Of a stretch of 64,000 bases of DNA, positions 8,658 to 17,415 are shown piece after piece. The translations under genes were made by a program, and so were the position numbers. The notes beneath the pieces were generated by a model. It saw nothing but the letters and a program-made list of their open reading frames with translations. It was not told the origin of the DNA and ran no database searches. The DNA comes from Methylobacterium oryzae (lineage in GTDB: Bacteria > Pseudomonadota > Alphaproteobacteria > Rhizobiales > Beijerinckiaceae), in contig NZ_CP090349.1 in assembly GCF_021398735.1 (NCBI RefSeq), forward strand, positions 5,764,001 to 5,828,000, in the 5' to 3' direction. Position 1 is the first letter of the stretch. Each line of letters opens with the position of its first letter.

Positions 8658-9266
8658 TCAGCGTCGCGTCGGGGTCGGCGCGGTCTCGGTCCGGCGCTGC
8701 GGCGCGGCGTCGGTCTCGGCCGGTGCGTCGGCGGAGTCGCTCGGCGGCGCGCCGGTCTTCGGCTTCTTGAACTGCTTGAGGAAGCCTTCCGGATTCTCGG
8801 GCAGCTGCGCCACCAGGGCGTCTCCGGACTTCTCCAGCATCGGGCGCGTGCGGGCCTGGGCGGCCCAGTCCGGCACCTTGCCCTGCACCAGCCAGGACAG
8901 GAACACCCAGCCGATCACGCAGATCAGGAAGCCGCGGGCCGCGCCGAACAGGAAGCCGAGGGAGCGGTCGACCGCGCCGATCCGCGAGTCGAGCACGACG
9001 TCGGAGATCTTCACCGTGATGATGGACACGATGATCAGGGTGCCGAGGAAGATCGCCGCGATCGACGCCACCAGCGCCACGGTGTCGCTGTTCACGTGCT
9101 GCTTCACGGTGGGCAGCAGCATGGGGTGGAGCGTCCACGCGACGGCGGCAGCCGCCACCCAGGCGACGATCGCCAGGACCTCGCGGGTCACACCACGCAC
9201 GGCCGCGAGCAGCGCGGAGACCGCGACGATGCCGAGCACGGCGAGATCCAGGACGGTAAACGGCAT
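8658..9266 (-). CDS. cvpA: CvpA family membrane protein
   Basis: A 202-residue protein with four hydrophobic helices: MPFTVLDLAVLGIVAVSALL, VLAIVAWVAAAAVAW, VASIAAIFLGTLIIVSIIT and ARGFLICVIGWVFLSWLV. It has the CvpA signature ISDVVLDSRIGAVDRSLGFLFGAARG near residue 90. CvpA is linked to colicin V production and envelope stress; its biochemical role is unresolved. The C-terminal 40 residues are a soluble Pro/Thr/Asp-rich tail. The start MPFTVLD was chosen because the frame upstream is low-complexity read-through. It precedes purF. Confidence 0.9.
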   Translation of the reverse strand: MPFTVLDLAVLGIVAVSALLAAVRGVTREVLAIVAWVAAAAVAWTLHPMLLPTVKQHVNSDTVALVASIAAIFLGTLIIVSIITVKISDVVLDSRIGAVDRSLGFLFGAARGFLICVIGWVFLSWLVQGKVPDWAAQARTRPMLEKSGDALVAQLPENPEGFLKQFKKPKTGAPPSDSADAPAETDAAPQRRTETAPTPTRR

Positions 9267-9542
9267 CGTTGAGCTTTTTGGTACCCGCGGGGATGGCGCG
9301 TCGGCCGTGCGGCTCCCCCGGACCGCGGCGGATTTATACCAAGCCCGACCTCGGCCGTCACCCTGGCGCGCCCGCCTGATCGCGCGCCTGTGCCGTCCAT
9401 GCATCAGACCGTGCATCGGACGCGCCGATCACCGTGGCGCGACCCGCCGCGCGGAATGCTCGGCTCCACCCGGGCACCGTCCCGGTGCTATGGGTCGCGC
9501 CCGGGGTCCGGTCCGCGCGTCCGGACTCCCGGTGGCGAATGG

Positions 9543-10652
9543 ATGGAGGCGTTCCGCGTGTCCGAGGCCGGACCTGTGACGGAGATCGGCGCCCACGGCG
9601 CCCGGCTGACGATCGACCTCGGGGCGATCGCGGCCAACTGGCGGTTCCTGGCGGCCCGCGGCGCGGGCGTCGACTGCGCCGCCGTGGTGAAGGCCGATGC
9701 CTACGGCTGCGGCGTCGGCCGCGTCGGGCCGGCCCTGTGGGCCGCCGGCTGCCGGACCTTCTTCGTCGCGCACCTGTCCGAGGGCGTCGCCGCCCGGGCC
9801 GCCCTGCCGGACGCCGCGATCTACGTCCTGAACGGTCTGCCCCCGGGCGCCGCGGCGGCCTTCGCGGCCCACGGTCTGCGCCCGGTGCTCGGCAGCGTCG
9901 AGGAGCTGTCGGACTGGGCGGCGTTCCCGGGGAACCGCCCGCCCGCGGCGCTGCACGTCGATACCGGCATGAACCGGCTCGGCCTGTCGGTGCCCGAGGC
10001 GCTGGACCTCGCCGGGGACGCGCGGATCGCGGCCGCCGGGATCGACCTGCTGCTCAGCCACTTCGTCAGCGCCGAGAAGCCGGAGGACCCGGTCAACGCC
10101 CGTCAGATCGCCGATTTCGCGCGGGTCCGGGCGGCCTATCCCGGGCTCCGGGCCTCGCTGGCGAACTCGTCGGGCATCTTCCTCGACGGGGCCCGGCACG
10201 ACCTGCTGCGGCCGGGCTACGCCCTGTTCGGCGGCAACCCGACGCCGGGCGCCGCGAACCCGATGCGCCCGGTGGTGCGGCTGGAGGCGGCGATCGTGCA
10301 GGTGCGCGGCGTCGCGGCCGGCGCCACCGCGGGCTACAACGGCCGCTGGACCGCCGCCGCGCCGAGCCGGCTGGCGACCCTCTCGCTCGGTTACGCCGAC
10401 GGCCTCCCCCGGGCGATCAGCGAGCGAGGCCAGGCGCTGGTCGGCGGCGTGCCGTGCCCGATCCTGGGCCTCGTCTCCATGGACCTGATCATCCTCGACG
10501 TCACGGCGGCGCCCGCGGCCCGGCGCGGGGCGGAGGCGGTGCTGATCGGCGACAGCCTCGACATCGACGCGGTCGGCCGCGCCGCCGGCACGATCGGCTA
10601 CGAGATCCTGACCGGGCTGGGTTCTCGGTATGTTCGAACTTATGTAGGCTGA
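9543..10652 (+). CDS. alr: Alanine racemase
   Basis: A 369-residue PLP enzyme interconverting L- and D-alanine for peptidoglycan. The PLP lysine is in AAVVKADAYGCG near residue 57. The fold-III barrel continues with HVDTGMNRLGL near 139, HFVSAEKPEDP near 173 and LANSSGIF near 208. The catalytic tyrosine region of the C-terminal domain is GATAGYNGRW near 265, with SLGYADGLPR after it. The start MEAFRVSEAG at 9543 is preferred over upstream in-frame ATGs, which encode unrelated arginine-rich residues. radA follows 45 bp downstream. Confidence 0.93.
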   Translation: MEAFRVSEAGPVTEIGAHGARLTIDLGAIAANWRFLAARGAGVDCAAVVKADAYGCGVGRVGPALWAAGCRTFFVAHLSEGVAARAALPDAAIYVLNGLPPGAAAAFAAHGLRPVLGSVEELSDWAAFPGNRPPAALHVDTGMNRLGLSVPEALDLAGDARIAAAGIDLLLSHFVSAEKPEDPVNARQIADFARVRAAYPGLRASLANSSGIFLDGARHDLLRPGYALFGGNPTPGAANPMRPVVRLEAAIVQVRGVAAGATAGYNGRWTAAAPSRLATLSLGYADGLPRAISERGQALVGGVPCPILGLVSMDLIILDVTAAPAARRGAEAVLIGDSLDIDAVGRAAGTIGYEILTGLGSRYVRTYVG

Positions 10653-10697
10653 CGCGACTCCACCCTGACACGCCGGACCGCCGGCGCCCGGACCCGT

Positions 10698-12134
10698 ATG
10701 GCCAAGATCCACCAGACCTTCGTCTGCCAGTCCTGCGGGGCGGTCTACAACCGCTGGCGCGGGCGCTGCGAGGCCTGCAACGGCTGGAACACGATCGTCG
10801 AGGAGGCGCCCTCGGCCCCCGGCCAGTCCGGGCCGGCGGCGACCCGGCCGTCGCGCAACCGCGGCCGGGTCTTCCCCCTCGAGGGCCTGACCGGCGAGGC
10901 CAAGGAGGCGCCGCGCATCCCCTCGGGGATCGGCGAGCTCGACCGGGTGACCGGCGGCGGCTTCGTGCGCGGCTCGGTGATCCTGCTCGGCGGCGATCCC
11001 GGCATCGGCAAGTCGACCCTGCTGATGCAGGCCTCGGCCGCCATGGCGGGCACGGGCGAGCGGGTCGCCTACATCTCGGGCGAGGAGGCGGTCGGGCAGG
11101 TGCGCCTGCGGGCCGAGCGACTGGGCCTGAGCGCGCGCCCGGTCCAGCTCGCCGCCGAGACCAACGTCGAGGACATCGTCGAGACCCTGAGCCAGGGGCG
11201 CCCGCCCGCGCTGGCGATCATCGACTCGATCCAGACCATGTGGACCGAGACGGTGGAATCGGCCCCCGGCACGGTCACGCAGGTCCGCTCCTCGGCCCAG
11301 GCGCTGATTCGCTTCGCCAAGACCACCGGCACGGCGGTGATCCTGGTCGGCCACGTCACCAAGGACGGGCAGATCGCCGGCCCGCGGGTGGTGGAGCACA
11401 TGGTCGACGCGGTCGCCTCCTTCGAGGGCGACCAGGGCCACCATTTCCGCATCCTGCGCGCCGTGAAGAATCGGTTCGGGCCGACCGACGAGATCGGCGT
11501 GTTCGAGATGACCGACGCCGGCCTCAGCGAGGTGCCGAACCCGTCGGCGCTGTTCCTGGCCGGCCGCGACCACCAGGCGGCGGGCACCGCGGTCTTCGCC
11601 GGCATGGAGGGCACGCGGCCGCTGCTGGTGGAGATCCAGGCGCTGGTGGCGCCCTCGTCGCTCGGCATGCCCCGGCGCGCCGTGGTCGGCTGGGACCCGA
11701 ACCGGCTGTCGATGGTGCTCGCCGTGCTGGAAGCCCACGGCGGCATCCGGCTCGGCAGCCACGACGTCTATTTGAATGTTGCCGGAGGCTTGCGCATCAC
11801 CGAGCCGGCAGCGGATCTGGCGGTGGCGGCAGCGCTGGTCTCGTCGCTGTCGGGGGCCGTGCTGCCGCCCGAGACGGTCTATTTCGGCGAGATCGGCCTG
11901 TCGGGGGCGATCCGGCCCGTAGCGCAGGCCGGCTCCCGGCTGAAGGAGGCGCAGAAGCTCGGCTTCGCCAAGGCGCTGATCCCGCAGGGCCGCGGCGAGG
12001 GCGAGAAGGCGCTCTCCGTGGAGACGCTGCGCCACATCGCCGACCTGGTGGCGGGCATCAGCGCGGGCGCGCCGCGGCGGGGATCCGGCCAGCGCGGGCG
12101 GCAGCCGGCCCGCTACGCCGACGAGGAGATGTGA
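10698..12134 (+). CDS. radA: DNA repair protein RadA
   Basis: A 478-residue RecA-like branch-migration ATPase. The N-terminal zinc finger is CQSCG...CEACNGW at residues 10-29. The Walker A motif [10 protein letters not shown] is near residue 99. The RadA-specific KNRFG motif ([13 protein letters not shown]) is near 256, and the Lon-protease-like C-terminal domain runs from about 300. The tail after residue 460 is basic and glycine-rich ([14 protein letters not shown]). The order alr-radA is common in Rhizobiales. A repeat pair begins 7 bp after the stop. Confidence 0.96.
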   Translation: MAKIHQTFVCQSCGAVYNRWRGRCEACNGWNTIVEEAPSAPGQSGPAATRPSRNRGRVFPLEGLTGEAKEAPRIPSGIGELDRVTGGGFVRGSVILLGGDPGIGKSTLLMQASAAMAGTGERVAYISGEEAVGQVRLRAERLGLSARPVQLAAETNVEDIVETLSQGRPPALAIIDSIQTMWTETVESAPGTVTQVRSSAQALIRFAKTTGTAVILVGHVTKDGQIAGPRVVEHMVDAVASFEGDQGHHFRILRAVKNRFGPTDEIGVFEMTDAGLSEVPNPSALFLAGRDHQAAGTAVFAGMEGTRPLLVEIQALVAPSSLGMPRRAVVGWDPNRLSMVLAVLEAHGGIRLGSHDVYLNVAGGLRITEPAADLAVAAALVSSLSGAVLPPETVYFGEIGLSGAIRPVAQAGSRLKEAQKLGFAKALIPQGRGEGEKALSVETLRHIADLVAGISAGAPRRGSGQRGRQPARYADEEM

Positions 12135-12140
12135 GCGCGT

Positions 12141-12234
12141 CCGTCCTTGCGAGCGGAGCGAAGCAATCCAGGGATGCGCTACGGTCGGGAAGGGCCCGTT
12201 GCCCTGGGTTGCTTCGCTGCGCTCGCTAGGACGG
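12141..12234. repeat. Palindromic repeat pair, copy 3
   Basis: It fills the space between convergent radA and moaA. The left unit has the TTGC/GCAA stem and a GGA triloop. The right unit has TAGC/GCAA (one mismatch) and a GCA triloop. The inner ends CCAGGG face each other. Confidence 0.9.
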
Positions 12235-12240
12235 AGGCGG

Positions 12241-13293
12241 TCAGCCCCCCGTCACGCTCATGTGCCGCGGCACGGCGGCCGGGCGCTGGCGCTCGATGAC
12301 GAAGTCGTGGCCCTTGGGCTTGCGGGTGATCGCCTCTACCACCGCCGCGGCCAGCACCGCGTCGTCCTGGGAGGCGCGCAGGACCGCGCGCAGGTCGGCC
12401 GAATCCTCCTGGCCGAGGCACATGTAGAGCTGGCCCGTGCAGGTCAGGCGAACCCGGTTGCAGCTCTCGCAGAAATTGTGGGTCAGCGGCGTGATGAAGC
12501 CGAGCTTCCCGCCGGTTTCCTCGACCCGCACGTAGCGCGCCGGGCCGCCGGTGCGGTCGGGCAGCGGCGTGAGGGTGTAGCGGGTCTCCAGGCGCTGCCG
12601 GGCCACCGACAGGGGCAGGAACTGGTCGGTCCGGTCGGCCTCGATCTCGCCGAGCGGCATGACCTCGATCAGCGTCATGTCCATGCCGAGGCCGTGGGCC
12701 CAGGCGATCATGCCGGGGATCTCGTCGGCGTTGACGTCGCGCAGCGCCACCGCGTTGATCTTCACCTTCATCCCGGCGGCCCGCGCCGCCGCGATGCCGT
12801 CGAGCACCACCTTGAGGTCGCCGCGGCGGGTGAGCGCCCGGAACTTGTCCGGGTCGAGGGTGTCGAGGGAGACGTTGATCCGGCGCACGCCGAGGCTCGC
12901 CAGCTCGTCGGCGTAGCGCGTGAGCTGCGTGCCGTTGGTGGTGAGCGTCAGCTCCTCCAGCGCCCCCGAATCGAGGTGGCGCGAGAGCCGGCGGAACAGG
13001 TGCATGATGTCCCGGCGCACGAGCGGCTCGCCGCCCGTGATCCGGAGCTTGCGCACGCCGCGGGCGATGAACACGCCGCAGAGCCGGTCCAGCTCCTCCA
13101 GGGTCAGCAGGTCGCGCTTGGGCAGGAACTCCATGTGCTCGGACATGCAGTAGGCGCAGCGCAGGTCGCAGCGATCCGTCACCGAGATGCGCAGGTACGA
13201 GATCGCCCGCTGGAACGGGTCGATCAGCGGCGCCGGCCCGGCGGTCGCGCCGAGAGCGGACGTCTGCGGCGTCAGGGAGCTGTCATCGAGCAT
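12241..13293 (-). CDS. moaA: GTP 3',8-cyclase MoaA
   Basis: A 350-residue radical SAM enzyme for the first step of molybdenum cofactor synthesis. The N-terminal 4Fe-4S site is CDLRCAYCM (CxxxCxxC) near residue 44. The second cluster is held by [18 protein letters not shown] near 280-297. The protein ends in the conserved Gly-Gly (MSVTGG), which is functionally important in MoaA. The start MLDDSSLTP was chosen because it opens about 25 residues before the radical SAM core; the frame continues upstream without meaning. It is divergent from the DUF971 gene, 81 bp apart. The molybdenum hydroxylase at 54-57 kb would need this cofactor. Confidence 0.95.
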   Translation of the reverse strand: MLDDSSLTPQTSALGATAGPAPLIDPFQRAISYLRISVTDRCDLRCAYCMSEHMEFLPKRDLLTLEELDRLCGVFIARGVRKLRITGGEPLVRRDIMHLFRRLSRHLDSGALEELTLTTNGTQLTRYADELASLGVRRINVSLDTLDPDKFRALTRRGDLKVVLDGIAAARAAGMKVKINAVALRDVNADEIPGMIAWAHGLGMDMTLIEVMPLGEIEADRTDQFLPLSVARQRLETRYTLTPLPDRTGGPARYVRVEETGGKLGFITPLTHNFCESCNRVRLTCTGQLYMCLGQEDSADLRAVLRASQDDAVLAAAVVEAITRKPKGHDFVIERQRPAAVPRHMSVTGG

Positions 13294-13374
13294 CGTCCGG
13301 CATATGATGCCACCGGCGGTCGCGGGCAAGCCGATCCCGCGCCGCAGCCCCAGATTGCGTGAGGAGTGTGACCC

Positions 13375-13797
13375 GTGACCGAGGATCTGTGGCCGACCGA
13401 GATCCGCCTGTCGGCCGACCGGCGGGTGCTCAGCGTCGCCTTCGAGGACGGTGCGCGCTACGCCCTGCCGGCCGAGTACCTGCGCGTGTCGAGCCCCTCG
13501 GCCGAGGTGCAGGGCCACTCGCCGCAGGAGCGGAAGGTGATCGGCGGCAAGCGCGCCGTGGCGATCCTGGCGGTGGAGCCGGTCGGCAACTACGCGGTGA
13601 AGCTCGGCTTCGACGACATGCACGACACCGGCATCTACGGCTGGGGCTACCTCCACACCCTGGGCCGCGAGTACGAGACGCGCTGGAACACCTATCTCGG
13701 CGAGCTCGCCGAGCGCGGCCTGGACCGCGAGACCGCGCGCACCGCCCCGGTGAAGCAGGGCGGGGGCTGCGGGTCGGGCTCGTGCGGCTGCCACTGA
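13375..13797 (+). CDS. DUF971 (gamma-butyrobetaine hydroxylase-like N-terminal domain) protein
   Basis: A 140-residue protein with a GTG start preceded by GAGGAGTG. The DUF971 fold covers residues 5-105, with [18 protein letters not shown] near 30-47 and [12 protein letters not shown] near 88. The end is unusual: a cysteine-rich tail [12 protein letters not shown] that could bind a metal. DUF971 domains are often encoded near or fused to Fe-S carrier ATPases of the Mrp/ApbC family, so a role in Fe-S or metal handling is plausible but unproven. Confidence 0.85.
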   Translation: MTEDLWPTEIRLSADRRVLSVAFEDGARYALPAEYLRVSSPSAEVQGHSPQERKVIGGKRAVAILAVEPVGNYAVKLGFDDMHDTGIYGWGYLHTLGREYETRWNTYLGELAERGLDRETARTAPVKQGGGCGSGSCGCH

Positions 13798-13832
13798 GGG
13801 CAGCTGCTCCCGCTTACCCCGGCCCCGAGCCT

Positions 13833-13925
13833 CGTCTTTGCGAGCGGAGCGAAGCAATCCAGAGTGGCGCCACGATTTTCGGCGTCGCGCACCCCTGGGT
13901 CGCTTCGCTGCGCTCGCGATGACGG
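13833..13925. repeat. Palindromic repeat pair, copy 4
   Basis: The left unit has the TTGC/GCAA stem and a GGA triloop. The right unit has a third stem type, TCGC/GCGA, and a GCA triloop. It lies between two plus-strand genes (DUF971 and cupin). Confidence 0.88.
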
Positions 13926-13993
13926 CGTCGAGCCGCTGAGTGGGCCGGCGGCTTGCATCGCGCACCCGTCAGCCCACCACCTTCGGAGCCGCC

Positions 13994-14314
13994 ATGGCCT
14001 TCGCCTGCACCATCCCCGCGACGCCCACGATCCAGCAGGACGACGCCGCCGTGCGCATCACCCGCTGGGACTTCCCGCCCGGCGGCGTGACCGGCTGGCA
14101 CGAGCACGGCTGGCCCTACTTCGTGGTGATGCTGGTGGACGGGATCCTGCGCGTCCACGACGGCGCGGCGGTCAGCGAGACGGCCCTCGCGGCCGGGCAA
14201 TCCTACATGCGCCCGGCGGGCATTCGGCACGACGTGATGAACGGGTCCGACCACCCGATCGCGTTCGTCGAGATCGAGGTGAAGCGTCCGGACGCGCTGG
14301 TGACCCTGCCCTGA
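13994..14314 (+). CDS. Small cupin-domain protein
   Basis: A 106-residue single-domain cupin. The metal-binding motif 1 is GWHEHGWPYFVVML near residue 33 (His-x-His), and motif 2 includes MRPAGIRHDVMNGSDHPIAFVEIEVK near 70-95. Such proteins bind a divalent metal and act as small dioxygenases, isomerases or sensors; no substrate can be deduced. The start MAFACTIP follows ACCTTCGGAGCCGCC, which contains a GGAG ribosome-binding site. Repeat pairs flank the gene on both sides. Confidence 0.8.
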   Translation: MAFACTIPATPTIQQDDAAVRITRWDFPPGGVTGWHEHGWPYFVVMLVDGILRVHDGAAVSETALAAGQSYMRPAGIRHDVMNGSDHPIAFVEIEVKRPDALVTLP

Positions 14315-14353
14315 TCCGGTTTCCGTTTGAACGCTTCGGTTGATGTGCCTATC

Positions 14354-14446
14354 CCGTCATCACGAGCGAAGCGAAGTGACCCAGGGCAGCGCGACCTCTG
14401 CAGGCGTGGCGCCGCTGGATTGCTTCGCTCCGCTCGCAAAGACGGC
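14354..14446. repeat. Palindromic repeat pair, copy 5
   Basis: Between the convergent cupin and L,D-transpeptidase genes. The left unit has the TCAC/GTGA stem with triloop GAA. The right unit has the TTGC/GCAA stem with triloop GGA. Subtype order is reversed relative to copies 1 and 12. Confidence 0.9.
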
Positions 14447-14534
14447 CGCGCCGAAGCCATCAACCGGAAACCCTACGAAACGCGAACAGGGCCGACCTCG
14501 CGGCCGGCCCCCTCGTCGAAGCTCCGAAAAGGAA

Positions 14535-15200
14535 TCAGCGCTGGACGATGACCTTCGTGCCGACCTTGGCGCGGGTGTAGAGGTCCGTCACGTCGTCGTT
14601 GGTCATGCGGATGCAGCCCGACGAGACGGCCGTGCCGATCGTCTCCGGCTCGTTGGAGCCGTGAATGCGGTAGATCGAGCCGCCGAGATACATGGCGCGG
14701 GCGCCGAGCGGGTTCTCGAGGCCGCCCTTCATGTAGCGCGGCAGGTCGGGCCGGCGCTTCAGCATGGTCGACGGCGGGCGCCAATCCGGCCACTCGCGCT
14801 TCATCGTGATGGTCTGCACACCGCCCCAGGTGAAGCCCGGCCGGCCGACGCCGACGCCGTAGCGCAGGGCCTGGCCGCCGCCGAGCACGTAGTAGAGCCG
14901 CCGCTCGGCGGTGGAGACGACGATCGTGCCGGCGCCGTAGGGGCCGTTATAGGCCACCGTCTCGCGCGGGATCGCCGACATCTGCGGGACCGCCGCGTCG
15001 GCGTTCAGCGGGTCGGCGGGGTTCAGGGAGGCGTTGGCCACCGGCACCGCGACGGTCTCGACGGCCTGCGGGCGGACGCGCACGGTGAGCGCGTCGTTCA
15101 GCGGCTGGCGGGTCAGCGGGTCGATCTCGTAGGCCAGTGCCGGCGCGGCGCAGGCGGCCGCGCCGAGAAGCCCGATCAGGGCGGGGAGAAAACGACGCAT
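14535..15200 (-). CDS. L,D-transpeptidase (YkuD domain), secreted
   Basis: A 221-residue periplasmic enzyme that forms 3-3 peptidoglycan cross-links or attaches proteins to peptidoglycan. A signal peptide (MRRFLPALIGLLGAAACAAPALA) covers residues 1-23. The YkuD domain runs from about residue 85 to the end, with the active site IHGSNEPETIG...SSGCIRMTNDD near 180-205; the cysteine is the nucleophile. This is the ErfK/YcfS/YbiS type without a visible peptidoglycan-binding domain. The start at 15200 was chosen for the signal peptide. A much larger L,D-transpeptidase of another type lies at 25301. Confidence 0.92.
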   Translation of the reverse strand: MRRFLPALIGLLGAAACAAPALAYEIDPLTRQPLNDALTVRVRPQAVETVAVPVANASLNPADPLNADAAVPQMSAIPRETVAYNGPYGAGTIVVSTAERRLYYVLGGGQALRYGVGVGRPGFTWGGVQTITMKREWPDWRPPSTMLKRRPDLPRYMKGGLENPLGARAMYLGGSIYRIHGSNEPETIGTAVSSGCIRMTNDDVTDLYTRAKVGTKVIVQR

Positions 15201-15425
15201 CAAAGCCTCTCGGGGCAGGCGCGGACTATGGCGGGAACGCGGCGAAGACCGCGGCACGATGCCGTGCCGATCCTCGCCAAGGGGTAAACGCTCGCGCCTC
15301 AAATCCAAGCCTGAAACCGCCCGGCCGGGGCGGTTCCGCCTGCCCGTGACTCGATGGCAACACTGTGGCAGCTTGGCCGTAAGAGCCAGGATGACGGGCG
15401 CGGATCCGCGCGTTCGCGCTCCCCG

Positions 15426-17354
15426 TCAGGCCTCGTCGGCGGCGAGCCAGATCGCCGGCTCGCGCGCGGCCGGGCGGAGGGGGGCCGGCGCGGCGGGCAG
15501 GCCGCGCAGCTGGGCGAGTTCGGCGAGCTCCGGCGCCTGCGCGGTGTCGTCGGCGTTCAGGAACAGGCCCCGCGCCCGGGCGGCGCGGCCGAGATCGGCC
15601 CGGCTGGTCCAGACGCTCTGGGCCGGGCTCGTGAGCAGCGCCAGGGCGATCGGCGCCAGCCAGAGGGCGAGCCACGGGTTCCCGACGAGGACCAGGGCGA
15701 GCACCATCAGCGCGCCGACCACCACGGCGTCGGCCTGGAGCCGGAACGCCTCCGCCCAGGAGACCTGCCGGTCGTCCCGGTCCTGCGTCTCCCAGCGGAC
15801 CACCCGGCCGAAGAAGGTCGAGACCACGGCGCCGGCGGTGAACAGGGTCAGGACCGGCCACAGGATCACCCACACCGCCTGCTCCAGGGCGGCGCTCGCG
15901 AGCAGCGCCCGCGCGCCGCCGAAGGCCGCCCGGCGCTCCGCGGAGGCGAGGACGTGGCCGAGGCTCAGGAGCTTCGGCAGGGCCAGCACGGCGACGCTGA
16001 GGGCGGCGAGCGCGTGGGCGGCGGCGCCCTGCCCGGTCAGACCGTAGGCCAGGAGGCCGAGATCGCCGGTCCGGGCGGCCTGCCACGCGGCGAGGCCCAG
16101 GAAGGCGATCCAGAGCGGCAGCACCCCGTACGAGAGGATGCCGACGAGGAGGTGCCAGCGGCTCGCGCCGTGAAGGCCCGCCCAGGGCAGCACCCGCAGG
16201 TGCTGGAGGTTGCCCTGGCACCAGCGGCGCTCGCGGCCGAGCAGGTCGACGAGGTTGGTGGGCATCTCCTCCCAGGTGCCGCCCATCTCGGGCAGCAGCC
16301 GCACCTCCCAGCCGGCGCGCACCATCAGCGCGCCCTCGACGATGTCGTGGCACAGGATCTCGCCGCCGAGCGGCTCCCGGCCCGGGAGCTTCGGGAGCTG
16401 CGCGTTCTCCGCGAAGGCCTCGACCCGCAGGATCGCGTTGTGGCCCCAGTAGCTGCCCTCCGGGCCCTGCCAGGTCTCCAGGCAGCGCAGGGCCAGCGGC
16501 GCGTAGAGCCGGACGGCGAATTGCTGGATGCGCGCGAAGAGCGTGTCCCGGCCGGCCGCGTACGAGACGGTCTGGATCAGGCCGGTGCGCGGGCTCGCCT
16601 GCATCAGCCCGACGAGCCGGCCCATGGCCGCGCCGGTCATCAGGCTGTCGGCGTCCAGCACGATCATGAAGGCGTACTCGCCGCCGTAGGTGCGGCAGAA
16701 CTCGCCGATATTGCCGGCCTTGCGGCCGACATTCTCCGTCCGGCGCCGGTAGCGGATCCGCGGCAGCGCCGGGTCGGAGGCCGCCCAGGCCTGGATGCGG
16801 GCGTACTCGTGCTCCTCCACGGCGGCGATCGCGCCGTCCCGTGTGTCGGAGAGGACGAAGATGTCGATGCCCCGCGCCTCGGCGCGGGCGAGCGACCGGG
16901 CCATCACCCGCAGGCGGGCGAAGACCGCGACCGCGTCCTCGGCGTGGATCGCCACCACGGCGGCGGTGCGTCCGGCCCCGGCCGGCACGGCGCCCGCCTG
17001 CTCGGAGCGGCGCTCCAGCGCGGACTTCGCCCGGTCGCCCAGGAGGGCCGCGACGAACCCGTAGACGTACTGGCAGGCGACGAAGGCCTGCCAGCCCATC
17101 ACGAGGCCGAACAGCACCAGGACCGCCCAGGCCAGCGGGCTGACACCCGCCGGGTAGGCGAGCGCGGCGAGCCAGACGAGGCCGCCGGCGGTGGCGAGGC
17201 TCGGGACGGCCAGGGCGAGGCGGCGGGCGCGCAGGGCGCCGCGCGGCGCGTCGGTCCAGACCTCGCGGCAGGCTGCGTTCTCCGACGGATCGGGTATGGC
17301 GGGAGCCGCGTTCCGGTGCGACCGCTCGGCGGAGGAGGTGACGCGTGACGACAT
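15426..17354 (-). CDS. opgH: Glucans biosynthesis glucosyltransferase OpgH (MdoH)
   Basis: A 642-residue inner-membrane glycosyltransferase family 2 enzyme that builds and exports the glucan backbone of osmoregulated periplasmic glucans. Two helices (about residues 45-90) precede the cytoplasmic catalytic domain, which shows VLSDTRD, VLDADSLM near 210 and the RERRWCQGN (QxxRW-type) motif near 350. Five or more helices follow. It is shorter than E. coli OpgH (847 residues), mostly at the N-terminus, as in other alphaproteobacteria. The start MSSRVTSS is 61 bp from the divergent opgD start. Confidence 0.93.
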   Translation of the reverse strand: MSSRVTSSAERSHRNAAPAIPDPSENAACREVWTDAPRGALRARRLALAVPSLATAGGLVWLAALAYPAGVSPLAWAVLVLFGLVMGWQAFVACQYVYGFVAALLGDRAKSALERRSEQAGAVPAGAGRTAAVVAIHAEDAVAVFARLRVMARSLARAEARGIDIFVLSDTRDGAIAAVEEHEYARIQAWAASDPALPRIRYRRRTENVGRKAGNIGEFCRTYGGEYAFMIVLDADSLMTGAAMGRLVGLMQASPRTGLIQTVSYAAGRDTLFARIQQFAVRLYAPLALRCLETWQGPEGSYWGHNAILRVEAFAENAQLPKLPGREPLGGEILCHDIVEGALMVRAGWEVRLLPEMGGTWEEMPTNLVDLLGRERRWCQGNLQHLRVLPWAGLHGASRWHLLVGILSYGVLPLWIAFLGLAAWQAARTGDLGLLAYGLTGQGAAAHALAALSVAVLALPKLLSLGHVLASAERRAAFGGARALLASAALEQAVWVILWPVLTLFTAGAVVSTFFGRVVRWETQDRDDRQVSWAEAFRLQADAVVVGALMVLALVLVGNPWLALWLAPIALALLTSPAQSVWTSRADLGRAARARGLFLNADDTAQAPELAELAQLRGLPAAPAPLRPAAREPAIWLAADEA

Positions 17355-17415
17355 GGCGCGAGGAACTCGACCGTGGAAGGCTGCCGGCCGCCCGGCCGTG
17401 CGGGGCCGGGAACCG

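Noticed and set aside
14203-14463. Short frames containing SLRAERSNP or FASGAKQSR peptides near repeats (also at 34476-34796, 6894-7133, 57573-57833)
   Set aside because: They are translations of the palindromic repeat, not genes. They end or begin at repeat boundaries and have no conserved domain.
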